A DNA stretch of 64,000 nt from the NCBI GenBank assembly GCA_032821775.1, contig JAVLRN010000002.1, positions 4,588,001-4,652,000 on the forward strand. The letters run 5' to 3'. Position 1 is the first letter of the stretch, and the number at the start of each line of letters is the position of its first letter. Below are positions 1 through 10,975 of this stretch, piece by piece. A program made the position numbers and the translations under genes. Origin of the DNA: Sanguinoderma infundibulare. Taxonomy: Eukaryota; Basidiomycota; Agaricomycetes; Polyporales; Polyporaceae. The notes beneath the pieces are model-generated. The model made no database searches. It saw only the letters and a program-made list of their open reading frames with translations, and was not told the DNA's origin.

Positions 1-1
1 G

Positions 2-893
2 GTCTCGGTGTCCGGAACCACGTTCGGCAGCGGCAAGACTACGTCGATAGCGTACGGCTCCGGTGGCGTGAAGGTGACGACGATTCCGCAAGGACAACCG
101 TTCGCGGGAAGGACGTATGGCGGCGCGACGCGCGACGATATTTATGGAACCTCGTGAGCAGCTCGTTGAGTCCGGTCGTGATGTCTTGGACCCTGATCTG
201 AGGTTTTGTGAAGGATGTACGGCAGTGGATACCCCGGATTGACAGGCCGCGGCGTAACAGGTCGCAATTTCCCATACGTATACCCGCCTGTCATCTGGGT
301 CGACTATGGTTACGGCCCACATTATTTGCATTCTTCGCGCGAGGTACGCGTGGTGCGAGTCGTCGTCGTACCTTAAAACGGGATGCTCACCACTCGTCAT
401 CCGCGGACAGTACGGCGACCCTGGCAACACGAATCGCACTGGGGGACCGGAGGCGCAAGCGGCGTTCAGCTCGCCCTCTTCAACCTCCACGTTCCACGTC
501 GTTGCCGACAACAGCACCGTCGTGTCCCTCATCGCGTCGATCAGATCGAGCTGCTCGGGAAAGTTCAGCGCGAATTCGTCGACGAGCCCGGTACCATACG
601 GCAGCTCCACGTCAGATCCACGACCCGAAAGCGCGATCCAGTACTATCGCAGCAGCAGCGTCGTCCTGACGCTCGACGGATACAACAACACCGGGGCGTT
701 GTCTACGGACGCGAATGCGAAGGCTGTCCCGCTTCCCTCGAACGTCGACACGCAACTGCTCGACTGCTTGAACTCCACGATCGGCGAAGCGGTCCCGCTG
801 TTCAACTCGGCACGGAGTTTGCCTCGACCAGAAATGGTGGGCACGCTCGGTCTTGTTTCCGTCGTCCTTTGGCAATTGCTTTCCTGGCTGTGA
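2..893 (+). CDS. Secreted, probably GPI-anchored protein of unknown function (3' part; 5' end outside window)
   Basis: Three exons can be spliced in phase: 2-153, 214-343 and 411-893, with introns 154-213 (GTGAGC...AAG) and 344-410 (GTACGC...CAG). The visible 254 or so residues begin with a Gly/Ser/Thr-rich stretch, pass through a Tyr/Pro/Gly-rich segment and continue with a conserved-looking domain containing SAIQYYRSSSVVLTLDGYNN and several N-glycosylation sequons. The last 20 or so residues (GTLGLVSVVLWQLLSWL) are hydrophobic and follow a small-residue stretch, the usual pattern of a GPI-attachment signal. The signal peptide would lie outside the window. I recognise the general type (basidiomycete cell-surface protein) but no named family. 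It runs towards the HMG-box gene on the opposite strand. Confidence 0.75.
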
Positions 894-2637
894 TCGCGAC
901 TGATTTGTCCTTCTTTCCTGCGTACCATATCGTCCTGTCGAAGCTCTGTCTGCTATCGTTATCGTTTGTCACTACTAAAGGCATCAGGCTCGTGGTCATC
1001 CAACCATCCACCATGCATGTCGACACGGTGTGCGGTGGATCTTGAGGAACGGTCCACAAGCTCTGCGCCATCTCCGTTCGACGGTGCGTGTCGGTGGTGT
1101 CCTCGTGTTGCCGACTCCTATACAGTTTCTCGCGTGCACATACAGTACGCCGCACGTTGATTCAACCTCGCGAAGACGACATGCCGGCCTGTCTAGCTCC
1201 CCTCCGCGTCTTCGCGTCTTCTGCAGCACTTGGTAACTTCCCCTTTGAAGGGGCTGAAGCCATATAAGAAGTTGCGCTCAGCTTCAAGGACTTTGGATCG
1301 CGAACGCGAAGTGAGCATCGGGCGACGAGGAAGTTCGCACCGTTTGGACTCATCGCGTCGAGGCCAGAACGATCGTCGAAGTCCAAAAATTCCGCCGTAT
1401 TGTGCCCACCGCAGTCGCCACTGGCTCATCGCTCGCGCTGACCTGTACTGTACATGTCGCTGCTCGATTCAAAATGTCTTCACCAAGGCTCGACGGCAAC
1501 ATTATTTTATCAACGTTAACGGTAGACTGGACCGCCCGCCTGCCCGAGACCTCGATCGACGAAGGAAGAAAGCGAGACCAAGTGCTGTACTAGATGTCCC
1601 CGAACCCCCAAGCCCTTAACGCACAACGCCAAGATCCTAATACAGAGTGTACCTACTATTTCTCAACAAGCATCCCTTGTCCCGAGTATGGTGCTCGATG
1701 GCATCGCTGATGGGCGCGGCATCGCCCGAGGCGCTGTCGCGACCGTGTCCTGTGCGCTGCATCCGCGAGGCTAGCAACGCGCCCTCGCGCCTCCCTTTGT
1801 ACTTCGTTGCTTATAGCCCTCTCGACCTCAGTGCTCGTGGCAACTCTCCATCCTCGCGCGCGCGAGAAAACACTCCCCCTACTCTTACTCCTGGTACTCA
1901 CTATCTCCTCTCGAAACACACTTGAGGCACTCGACGATACGCGACACGACACGCCAACCGTTCGAACTCCGTGGTGTTCTCATCTAAAGCGCTCACTTGT
2001 ATTGGTGCGGATATACTACCACAGGGGGACACGGTAAGCAGCAAATAATGTGATAAGTGACGAGGGGGCGTTTGTCCGCGGAGAGCGTAGGCTCCAAGGT
2101 ATGCGCGGCGACTGGCCAGTGGGGAGATGGGGTATCGGACGCGTGAGCGGGGTGTGCGGTTGAAGCCGGTCGGTGTGGCGGAGGGTGTTGGGGACGTCGA
2201 TGGGTCGTATGCGGTGGGGGGATGCGATGTGGTGCGTGGACGTGGACGTGGGCGTGGGCGTGGGTGGTATGCGTGGACGATATGCTACGGAGAGAAAGAC
2301 GGTAAGTGTTACACGACGGGGGAGCGGTGTGAAATAAGCTGATAAAACTACAGGTGCGGTGGTTGAACAGAGGGCGGAGGAGAGAGAAAGATCGGATATA
2401 CAAGGCGCCGCTCACAATTTCGGAACGCGCGCATAATAGGCCCAGAGGAAACGGGATGTCGCGGAGGAAAAAGGAGAGGGGTGTTGTGAGGGTGGCGTAA
2501 CGTGCGATGAGCGAAGACGTGGGGGGTGGGGGAAGAGGGGGGAGTTGGGTGAGTGTGCGATGCAATAAATTTTATACAGTGTCCTGAAGAGTCTGAGCAG
2601 TGGCGTCGACCCACGCCCGCGCGAGCCGACAGCGTCG
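894..2637. other. Convergent intergenic interval
   Basis: No ORF here has a convincing composition or splice structure. It holds the 3' flanks of two converging genes. The right half (about 2150-2560) is strongly purine/GT biased on the plus strand, so long spurious minus-strand ORFs rich in His, Pro and Thr appear. A perfect 10-base inverted repeat (CGCGAAGACG, 1169-1178 and 1207-1216) could form a hairpin. Confidence 0.5.
2230..2279 (+). repeat. Hexanucleotide repeat (GTGGRC)n
   Basis: Imperfect repeats of GTGGAC/GTGGGC lie in the 3' flank of the HMG-box gene. They create an artificial His-rich minus-strand ORF and are not thought to be coding. Confidence 0.6.
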
Positions 2638-4493
2638 TTACCAGTTCATAGGATCGTGCGCATACATCCCCTGGAACGCGTCCTGGCCCGAGGCGGATGG
2701 TGTCATTGCGGACGCGTCGTCATAGTCGTACTCTTCAGGCGGGACGTAGCCTTCCTGCCGCGCGGCGTTGTATTCCTCGGCGCAAGTGGGCTCCCCGTCG
2801 GCAAACGGCACGAGGCCCCACTCGCCGCACGCCGCAGTGTCGACGGCGTTTGGCTGCGGCATCGCTTCGAACTGCGCTAGGCCTAGCTCGACGGGCGGGA
2901 TCGAACCGAGGTTGAAGTCTTCCGGCATGAGGCCCTCCATGTTCGCCCAGAGCGTCTCCGAAGGCCAGAACACGAACGGCATCTCGCTCACCTCGTTGTC
3001 GGCCTCGTGGCCCTCCGAGACGTCCTCCTGCGGAACGGAGAGCTGCATCATCCGGAGCGCGTCGGCGGGCGTGAAGGGACCACTATGCGAGGACGCGGGC
3101 GAGCAGAGCGTTGGCGGGTACGAATCCGCTGGGGACACGAGGCTGGAAGCGATGGCGTCGGACGGTGACATGAGTCCTTGCGGGGACATCGCGCTCGCGT
3201 CGTGCGACGGAATGCTGAGCGCGTGAAGGAGAGGACCGCCCACCATCCCGGCGCCCTCGGGAACCTGGTACAAGCCTGGGTAAACGTCGTTGGGCTGGTG
3301 CTGATAGAAGACCGATCGCGATCAGCAGTCTGTCCTCACCGCAGCACGTGGACAACGCGCGAACTCACCTGGAGAGTGCTGTCGAAGGCGGAAGGTGGTT
3401 GATACGATGGCATGAAGAGTTGGTCGTTACAAGGTGTGTACTCGAATGTCGTCAGTGGTGCGGACTCCGTGGGCGGCGGGATATTGGGCATGGGTGCTGG
3501 AGACCGCCCGCTGATTCTCGGGATGCGCGTTGGCGAGGTGGGACACGAAGGCATCCAGACCGAGGGCAACGAAATGGCCTGGAACGCTGTCCCTGGCGGT
3601 GGCGTTGGCGCGGAGGCGGCGCGACGTCCGTGACTGTGGCCGTGGGTCGGAACGTAGTCGCGCGAGAGGCTGCGCGACGTGGGGGACGTCGAGACGGGAA
3701 GGAGGAACGAGAAGCTCTCCGCGTCCGTGTCTTCACCGCCGTTGCGGTTCTTGCCCTTCTTCGACTTCTTGTCCTTGGTTCGCTGGGGGCGGTAGACGTA
3801 GTTGGGGTACATCGCCTCGTGCTCCTTCTTCTTCTCCTTGGCCAGATCCTCCCAATACTGTCTCTCCTCGGACGAGAGGCCCTTCCACTGCTGGGAGATC
3901 GTCTTGGAGAGGTCCGCCTGGCGCTGCTTCTTGACCGGGCCGGCCGAAGCGTCCTGCTCTTCTTCCTGTGCCGCCTGACGCTCCTCACACTTCTTCCGCC
4001 TGAAGAGAATGAACGCATTCTCCGGGCGCTTGATGTAGTCGTCGTCGCCCTTCTTCGGTCGCCGCTCCCCGACGTCGCTCGCGGTCGATCTACGCCTGCG
4101 ATGTGACGAGGCCTGCGAGGATGGCGGGGCCGTGGGAGAAGAGAGAACCGAAATCGAAGAGTCGGAGCCGATCGAGGACGTCGGCGAGAAAGGTCGTAAA
4201 GGTGGTGGCGTCGAAGGAATGGATTTCAAGGTGGGCTCGAAGGGCGAACTGGACGGCGAGGTCTGGAAGCGAGTGTCGGTGATAGGGAAGGTGAATGCGC
4301 GCGGCGTCGGGGAAATGATGGACACGATCGGGGGCGGGGGGACGTCCGTCGACACTTCGAGGGCTGCGCGTGCGCGCGGTGCGGCGGGAAAGGACGCGCG
4401 AGGTGAGCACGGTGCGGCGAGCGGCGCGCGAGGACGCGAGAACGGTGAGGACTTACTTCGCGCAGATGCGTCGCGAGTGCGGTAAGCAGGCAT
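2638..4493 (-). CDS. HMG-box transcription factor (MATA_HMG-like)
   Basis: Two exons, 4493-3369 and 3300-2638, with a 68-base intron (GTGAGT...CAG) in phase 0; 595 residues. The HMG box spans about residues 152-240: it begins IKRPENAFILFRRKKCEER, has an extra acidic/Lys insertion between helices 1 and 2, and then shows SKTISQQWKGLSSEERQYW, typical of fungal HMG boxes. The rest is Pro/Ser-rich N-terminally and acidic C-terminally, as in fungal regulators with activation domains. The start at 4493 has a good context (ACC before ATG) and no in-frame upstream Met is better. A 93-base, in-frame GTAAGT...CAG segment early in exon 1 (about 4457-4365) could be an optional intron. Such factors bind DNA and control mating or development in basidiomycetes; the target genes are unknown here. 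Confidence 0.85.
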
Positions 4494-7400
4494 GGTAAAC
4501 GCGGGCAAGCTTCCTCGAGGCAGGATAATAGGGCGCTCCTGTTGGCAACAGTGAGGTGATGGGAGGTGGCACAGAGGCCCCGAGGAGAACAATTGCGTAG
4601 CGGACGGACGAGGGCAAAGACAATACGAAGGAGATCTTTATACGTTAGGAAGGTGCGAGCGACCGCCGAGTGCAGCGCAGGCGGGAGATCGGTACCCAGA
4701 TCGCCTTCATTGTGTTCCCTCATCCAGACGCGCGAGCGGACCTAAACCCGAATCAGCGTACGGTGAATCACTCTCCATTCTGTCACCAAACAGCCATCAA
4801 CAGCGCATTCTCAGCCATCTGGTTCGGCGTAAACGTCTTATTGTTTTGGCCAACTTCCACGGTTCCTGTACCCGGGTTCGTGGCACCTATCAGTGCTTAT
4901 TGTCCTCCGCTGACCTGCGCAAATGAGTGCGTATGCCGTTATCTGCACGCTCGATGGAAAACTCGATCGAGTCCCGTGCAAACCCCGTTCGCGCGCGCGC
5001 GTGCTCTTCTCGGGCCAGTCGCACACAGTCGCCCACGTCCACGCCGAGTCAGGTCGGCCGCAGGAGGCTGGGGAAGGCAACGAAGGCGCCCCCCAGAGTA
5101 AATTCCCCGAATGCAACCATCGTCCGAGCCCGAGTCCGTCACCGCGGCCTGACCAGGGCCTGATGTGCCGCTGGCAGAGCCTTCCCAGCTGGGCAATGTG
5201 AACGACGCAGCGTGGCCCGTCGAGCCTAGGACTCGTGTCGTGCCGAGCTGCGCGCGTACGGGCCCTGACATCGCGCCTGCCTGGTACCGACAGCCTCGTG
5301 TCGGCCGGCTTTCGTAAATTCGCTGTAAGCGGGACGAATGCAGGCGGGGGGTGTCCGCGGTTCTGATTGACTCATCGCGCGCACGGCCAGGGAAGACATC
5401 GGATTATCTCAAGCCAGATTGCCAGATGGCTCGCAGGATTTTCAGGCGTGCCATGCCACCAGTCGCCGGGATTTTGCCCGATACTCGATACCTGGGAATA
5501 CGGGCAGGATTTTCGGCAGTCCTGACGCCATGCAGGGCCGTGGTGAATTCCAGCTCGCACGGCGCTCTGCACCGCCCGATATGGAGACCGAGACCCCTCG
5601 CAACGTTTCTCCCGGAGGCGCCAGACAGGGCTCGGATATGGCAGGTACCCGTTGAGAGACCGGAGAGTGCGCTCGGTCGTTGTCGTCTTGTCCCGATCGT
5701 GTTGCAGATCGACGTCGCAACGCCTCCCTGTCTACGAGACCCGTCGCCTGCCTCATTTGGTTCCGCGACGCGGAGCCTGCGCCCGCTCCTATTGCCTGTT
5801 TCAGTACCGTCGCGCTCGGACCTACCGTGATGCCCGGGACTGCTCGCACAGCCTCGGAAGAATGGACGAAAGCAGAAATACAACCTGACATCCCGCTACT
5901 GTCCCGGACCTTCCTGGAGCGCCGGGCCACGCGCACTTGCGCAGGTGCAGGGTCAAAGCGCCAGTGACGCCACAGAGCGACGGACGCGTATCCCGGATCA
6001 GCAGCGGGGCGAGAATATGCGTCCGCGTCCGAGACGCGCCGCGGATGCATCTGTGAAAGAACCGATTCAGCGTCCTGACCCGTGCGAGATTCAGATGGAT
6101 TGACAGCTGCTGCCAAGCACGACACGCTAAGCCAACTGGGGCCAGTGATGGGTCACGCACGCATTCCGAACCGCCCGCCACACACCTGCGTTCACGCCAT
6201 ACGGATCCTGGCCACATCAACACGACGGACGGAATATCCAGCGGAAGTGCGGGAGCGCGGGCACGGGCTTCCAAGCGATGTCTGTGCATTACGCGGATTG
6301 GCGACGGATACGGCAGCATTGAACATTCCGAATGGAGACTGCTGGAGCGTGCACACGCCCTGAGCTCGGATCGCCGTGCCGTGTCCACAGATGGGCACAG
6401 GCGCCTCAAGGCTCAGGATGGATGATCCTCCTCCATCTCTATCGCCAAACGTCTATCTGCCCCAGCGTTGGTTCTGAGGCTCGAGCGACGCGCCGCAGAT
6501 GGAACTGCGGAATATGGCATGCTGGATACCTAGAAAACGCGTCCCGTGGGTCGCATTGCAGATATGAGCGCGGTGGATCCACGGATAGACACGGAAAGAA
6601 ATGAAGGGCCGTGGCACAGCGATCAGGCATGACTGAGTCAACCCCCCTGCCTCCACATCAATGTCAGACCTACCGACGCCCCGCACGAGCCGCGTCGTCA
6701 CACGTTCTGCAGCCGACAGGCGGGATTCTCGGTCATCTTCCAGCTGACAGAACGCATAGGCCGACGTCATCGAAAAACCAACGACGACCTTAGCGTCGGG
6801 CTGTGCACGCAGGCGAAAATGTTTCGCGAGATGGCCGACATCATGGAATATCAGGCGCACCGTCTCATCATCTTCTCATTAAAATTCCCGCCCACACGCA
6901 GCAGCCCGGCAAGAGCTTTTCCTGGGCGGAGGGTTCTGCAGCACGGCGGCGGAGGCGGAAGATGGCTTTGGGAGTGGGATGGCTCGGAAGAAAAAAAGAA
7001 CGTGGACGTTCGGATTTCGGAGGAGGCGATGACCATCTGCTTCCGTTCCGCTTCGAGTATCATTCGCCTAGCAACTGATCGCACGGCTGGACTACTTCGC
7101 CAGTACGCCGTCGGGGCCGGACACGCTGCCCCTCCACATCTACGACTTGAACCATCAGGGATTCCTGACATTCTCAAGCAAGCGAAGGACGATTGAAACG
7201 CCACAGGAGGATGAACGACTCACAAGCATGGAGAGCCAAGAGCCCAGGTCGCATGAGCACGTTCCGCCTGCGCCCGCTATCTAATTTCCCGTATCTCATC
7301 GCGTCGGCGGGGGCCACATGACCGACGGGCTCTAAGCCACGGCGGCGGGGTGACATGTGGGCGCACTGGCATGGGTGTCCGCCATCTCGCACCGTCCGAA

Positions 7401-9007
7401 ATCGAAGCCAACTAGCTCGTGTTGGACTTGGCCGGTACCTTGGTGATCCGTATGATAACCCAAGCCGTCTCTGTATCTGGTTCGGGGCCCGTCGGCCGCT
7501 TGTGCGCGTGCGGAACGGCTGGTAAATCGATGGTCACGGAGCTCGTTGTGCGCGCAAGGCAGCGAAATTTACGGGTATACGTCACAGGAAATGCACACAC
7601 CTGCGCTGCGTCATGCTCGTCCAAGCTGCCTTGAGGCCTTGCAAAGATGATCGCTACATGTTCCCCTGTCGGAACAATGCATGAGATGAGCTCATAGCCT
7701 AACTGCGTGGGGTCGGGGAAGCGATCGTACACGAGGACGTTGTGACGGGCATGGACTAGCAAAGATTGGTTCCGCTGCATACTGTAAGCGTAGACATTTC
7801 CGGAATGCAAGGTTAGGATGCACTGCCCTGCAGACACGTTTTGCTCTGCGTGTCCGTCTCATGAAGGAAAAGAATCATATGCATCGACTATGCATCGACG
7901 ATGATCATGATCACCGATTATCGTTCGAGCGTTCCAACAGGCGACTGACTGGCATGTCTCCTGCGGCGTGTATGCTCCTGCATGCGTAAGGTCTGAAGCG
8001 AAGAAGCTTACAGGAAGACTGCCGACATTGCGAGCTGCGAACAAAGATGCAACACTGGCGAACTCACGTCATGCGGTGCCGAATGCGTCGCTACAGAGAG
8101 AGAAGCCTCCAGGGTCGCGCGCACAGCAAGTGCTGCGTCTGCACAGAAACGGCAGGCAGAGAGCCACATCGGAAGGTACCATCCAACCGTTACTGGATCG
8201 GCTGTATCGGCACAGACGGGATAGACATTAGCCTTCAAAGTTCCGACATACATCGACCGTTTCCGTAGTTCCAAAAGCAACTATACCCGATGGCAACGCT
8301 GCATGCACGCTGACCCGGACCGAGTATATGACTCACCTCCCGTGCTGATATGCGACCACACGGCCACACCGTGGGTGCATGCGAACGGGCAGGATGAAGC
8401 GGGACGAACGGAACGCGATTGCGCGTAGATGCTAGATGGTGTGAGATACCGTCCCTGTTCCCTACCAGAAGCCAAGATGGAATCGATCACGTAACGGAGA
8501 GAGAAAGAATGACGACTCGCTTGTAGTGGCTGGCTGACCTGCCCCAAAATGTCCAGAATACGATGGATTGTCCGCATCGGGGCGCCCAGAGGAACATGCG
8601 AGGTATCAGATAGCGAGTACGAATATTCCGTGGATGTCATGAGAGTCGGAGGAGAGAAGATGGGCAGTATGCTGGAATAGTGCAAGACGAGTGCATCAAC
8701 ATGACGTCTTCCCCTTCCCGGGCTCCAGTCAGCAGGGGCCGGAGATGGCCGATGACCCTTGGCCGTACCTGCCAAAAGCGGATGAATCGTACAAATCGGG
8801 CAGGTGCGGAAGCAAATTGCCACGTGTCAAGCACGATGCGTCCGGATTCGTCATTGGTGACTCTGCTTGCCACACTCGTCCACCTCATTGCACCAGCGAG
8901 TCCAGAACTCATCAGCCTCGACCGCGCTGCGTACTGGAGATACACGGCCGGTCTCTCTTCTCGGTCGCAATCTACCACCCTCAATCTTCGTCTCTCGTAC
9001 CGGCGAG
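4494..9007. other. Long ORF-poor interval upstream of the HMG-box gene
   Basis: About 4.5 kb between divergent genes (HMG-box minus, DNA glycosylase plus). The many ORFs of 60-230 codons have the composition of random GC-rich DNA and no recognisable domains. The only part with some coding character is the minus-strand stretch 7412-8639, listed separately. Long non-coding flanks are common for fungal developmental regulators, so this may be mainly control region or untranslated leader. Confidence 0.4.
7412..8639 (-). CDS. Possible multi-exon hypothetical gene, unresolved
   Basis: A minus-strand ORF beginning MTSTEYSYSLSDTSHVPLG at 8639 runs to a good donor (GTGAGT) near 8339, and an open 141-codon ORF at 7837-7412 ends with a plausible C-terminus (AWVIIRITKVPAKSNTS). 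The intervening ORF pieces (8280-8008 and 8044-7859) could be further exons, but I could not join them all in phase and recognise no domain. It could be a basidiomycete F-box-like or orphan gene, a decayed gene, or chance. Treat the coordinates as approximate. Confidence 0.2.
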
Positions 9008-10069
9008 ATGGCCCCGACGTTGAAGCGTCCACGCTCAATCACACCGACGATCTCGCACCGTGGTGACCACGGAATAGGAGAACCCTCATCCTCTCAGCAC
9101 CCGAGTCAGCGAGCCAAAAAGCTTAAACTTCTCGCTTCGCACATCATCTCCTCCCCATTTCCGGACTACCCCCTCCCCACGCCCGCCGACGCCGCGCAAG
9201 TCTACGCCCTCCTCGCGTCGACTCATCCTGACATCGCTTCCGCAATCGCACACCGCGCCGCCCTGCTGTCTGATGACCCCACCACCAATTCGGCGCGTAC
9301 CTGTGGTCAGGTCGCCAACGTGCTAGACTCCCTGATCGGCACTATCCTCAGCCAGAACACGTCCTCCAAGAACTCGACTGCCGCGAAGCGTAATCTGGAC
9401 GCGGCCTTTGGCCGGCACAACTTTAAGGCGATCGCGGAGGCCAGCAAGGAGGCCGTCGTGCAGGCCATCAAGACCGGCGGCCTTGCCAACAAGAAGGCCG
9501 GAGTCATACAGGCCATCCTCAAAGAGGTTTACCAGAGGCACGGCGAGTACTCTCTGCAGCACCTTTCACGGCGAACCCCTTCCGACGCCAACGCGAAAGG
9601 AAAGATGAAAGCAGACGACCCGCCCTGTCACGCTGCGGTAACAGACGAGGAGGCCATGCAGGAATTGGTATCGTACGACGGGGTCGGTCCCAAGACCGCC
9701 TCATGTGTCCTCCTCTTCTCCCTCGGCCGCGCCTCCTTCCCTGTGGACACGCACGTTTTCCGGCTGTCCCGCCTCCTTGGCTGGGTCCCTGCACGCGCCG
9801 ACCGCGTGACGGCGCAAGCCCATCTCGATATTAGAATCCCGGACGATCTCAAGTACGCTTTGCACGTCCTCATGATCGAACATGGTCGGCGGTGCAAGGG
9901 CTGCAAGGGCACGAGCGGCGGAAAGGGCGAGTGCGTGCTCAAGCGGTGGATCCGTGACCAGAAGGGCGCGAAGGAGGAGCAGGTGGCGGAGACGGTTGTG
10001 AAGGTGGAGGACGAGGCGGTCGATGTGGCAGTCGACCATTCGACGGACGTTAAGAGCGATGTGTCGTAA
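9008..10069 (+). CDS. HhH-GPD base-excision repair DNA glycosylase, endonuclease III-like
   Basis: Single exon, 353 residues. The ATG at 9008 was chosen because the protein then starts with a basic, NLS-like N-terminus (residues 5-40); the longer upstream frame has no family-like sequence. The HhH-GPD fold is evident: LSQNTSSKNS at 114-123 (the LSxQT-type helix), the hairpin VSYDGVGPKTASCVL at 221-235 and FPVDTHVFRLSRLLGW at 244-259. By comparison with endonuclease III, Lys229 is the expected Schiff-base lysine and Asp247 the catalytic aspartate, so a bifunctional glycosylase/AP lyase acting on oxidised pyrimidines or similar lesions is likely. The C-terminal cysteine loop keeps only three cysteines (296, 299, 309), so a standard 4Fe-4S cluster is doubtful. 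It acts in the nucleus by inference. Confidence 0.9.
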   Translation: MAPTLKRPRSITPTISHRGDHGIGEPSSSQHPSQRAKKLKLLASHIISSPFPDYPLPTPADAAQVYALLASTHPDIASAIAHRAALLSDDPTTNSARTCGQVANVLDSLIGTILSQNTSSKNSTAAKRNLDAAFGRHNFKAIAEASKEAVVQAIKTGGLANKKAGVIQAILKEVYQRHGEYSLQHLSRRTPSDANAKGKMKADDPPCHAAVTDEEAMQELVSYDGVGPKTASCVLLFSLGRASFPVDTHVFRLSRLLGWVPARADRVTAQAHLDIRIPDDLKYALHVLMIEHGRRCKGCKGTSGGKGECVLKRWIRDQKGAKEEQVAETVVKVEDEAVDVAVDHSTDVKSDVS

Positions 10070-10975
10070 GTCCGCCTCGTTCCTTTGTCTTCACGTCGCG
10101 TGCTCGGATACGATAAAGCCGTCAATGATCTTCGGACGTTGGAAGGAACTGTAGCATAAACGTTGGCTAGCGTTCCTCAAAGTTTTGTGTTTCACGACTT
10201 CTTAACGCACTGTTGCCCGGCTTTCCGATGCCCCCATGAGCTCAAATCGCACGCGCAGGAAACGCGTTGCGGACGCGTGGAGAGACGCGTCTAATGAGAC
10301 GCCACGGTCACGTGCATCAAGCTCTACGCCTGGCGACGTTGTATTCTCGGAAATCACTCGATTACACCCGAGATAAACAAATCGTACAGTGCTACCTATG
10401 GTGTACGTCCACAAAACGTACTCAGTCGTCAAGCACGTCCTCGAAAACAAGCCCACAACATCAAAATCACTCAAAGTTGCCCAATTCGGGCACAAGAGCG
10501 TCTCCTCGATCACTGCTATTGCTCAGACTTTCCCATCGCCCACGTTCTGCTGCAGCAGCTCGTGCGAGGCTGCGAGGATGCAGCTGATATAGCCGATAAA
10601 CCAGAAGATTCGTCCCCTGCCTTTCTGGGACCCTAGGATCGTGCCCCCAGCAAGCTCAGCCACTCGGGAGGCCGTGCACCGTGCTCTGGCAATGCTCCAG
10701 CCTCGTGCAGGCCACTCAGCCCGTCTTTTCGTCCTGACATCCTAGCCTCCCTCGCATCCTCGCTACGCCCGCCCCCGATCCCTCGTCTCTCCCGCGATCA
10801 CCCTGTCTCTCAACCTAACGCACACGCTCACGGACCACACACCCTCGCAAGCGATCACGACCGTCGGCCGATCGCCGATTCCCATTCTCGGCACCTGCAA
10901 AGGAACGGAGGCTGACGCTAGAAGTACGGCTCGAGGCTCAGAACGCTCAAAAACGCTCAGTCGGGGAAGAAGGAG
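10070..10975 (+). other. Intergenic interval between two co-oriented genes
   Basis: Contains the 3' flank of the glycosylase gene and a pyrimidine-rich leader (10740-10860) before the DUF6699 gene. I see no supported gene. Confidence 0.5.

Noticed and set aside
1993..2565. 190-codon minus-strand ORF rich in His, Pro and Thr
   Set aside because: Produced by the GTGGRC repeat and purine-rich tract downstream of the HMG gene.
3348..4106. 252-codon plus-strand ORF
   Set aside because: Antisense shadow of the HMG-box gene; Arg/Leu-rich composition expected from its complement, no domain.
5442..6125. 227-codon minus-strand ORF
   Set aside because: No domain, Arg/Ser/Ala-biased, and other frames are similarly open; treated as chance.
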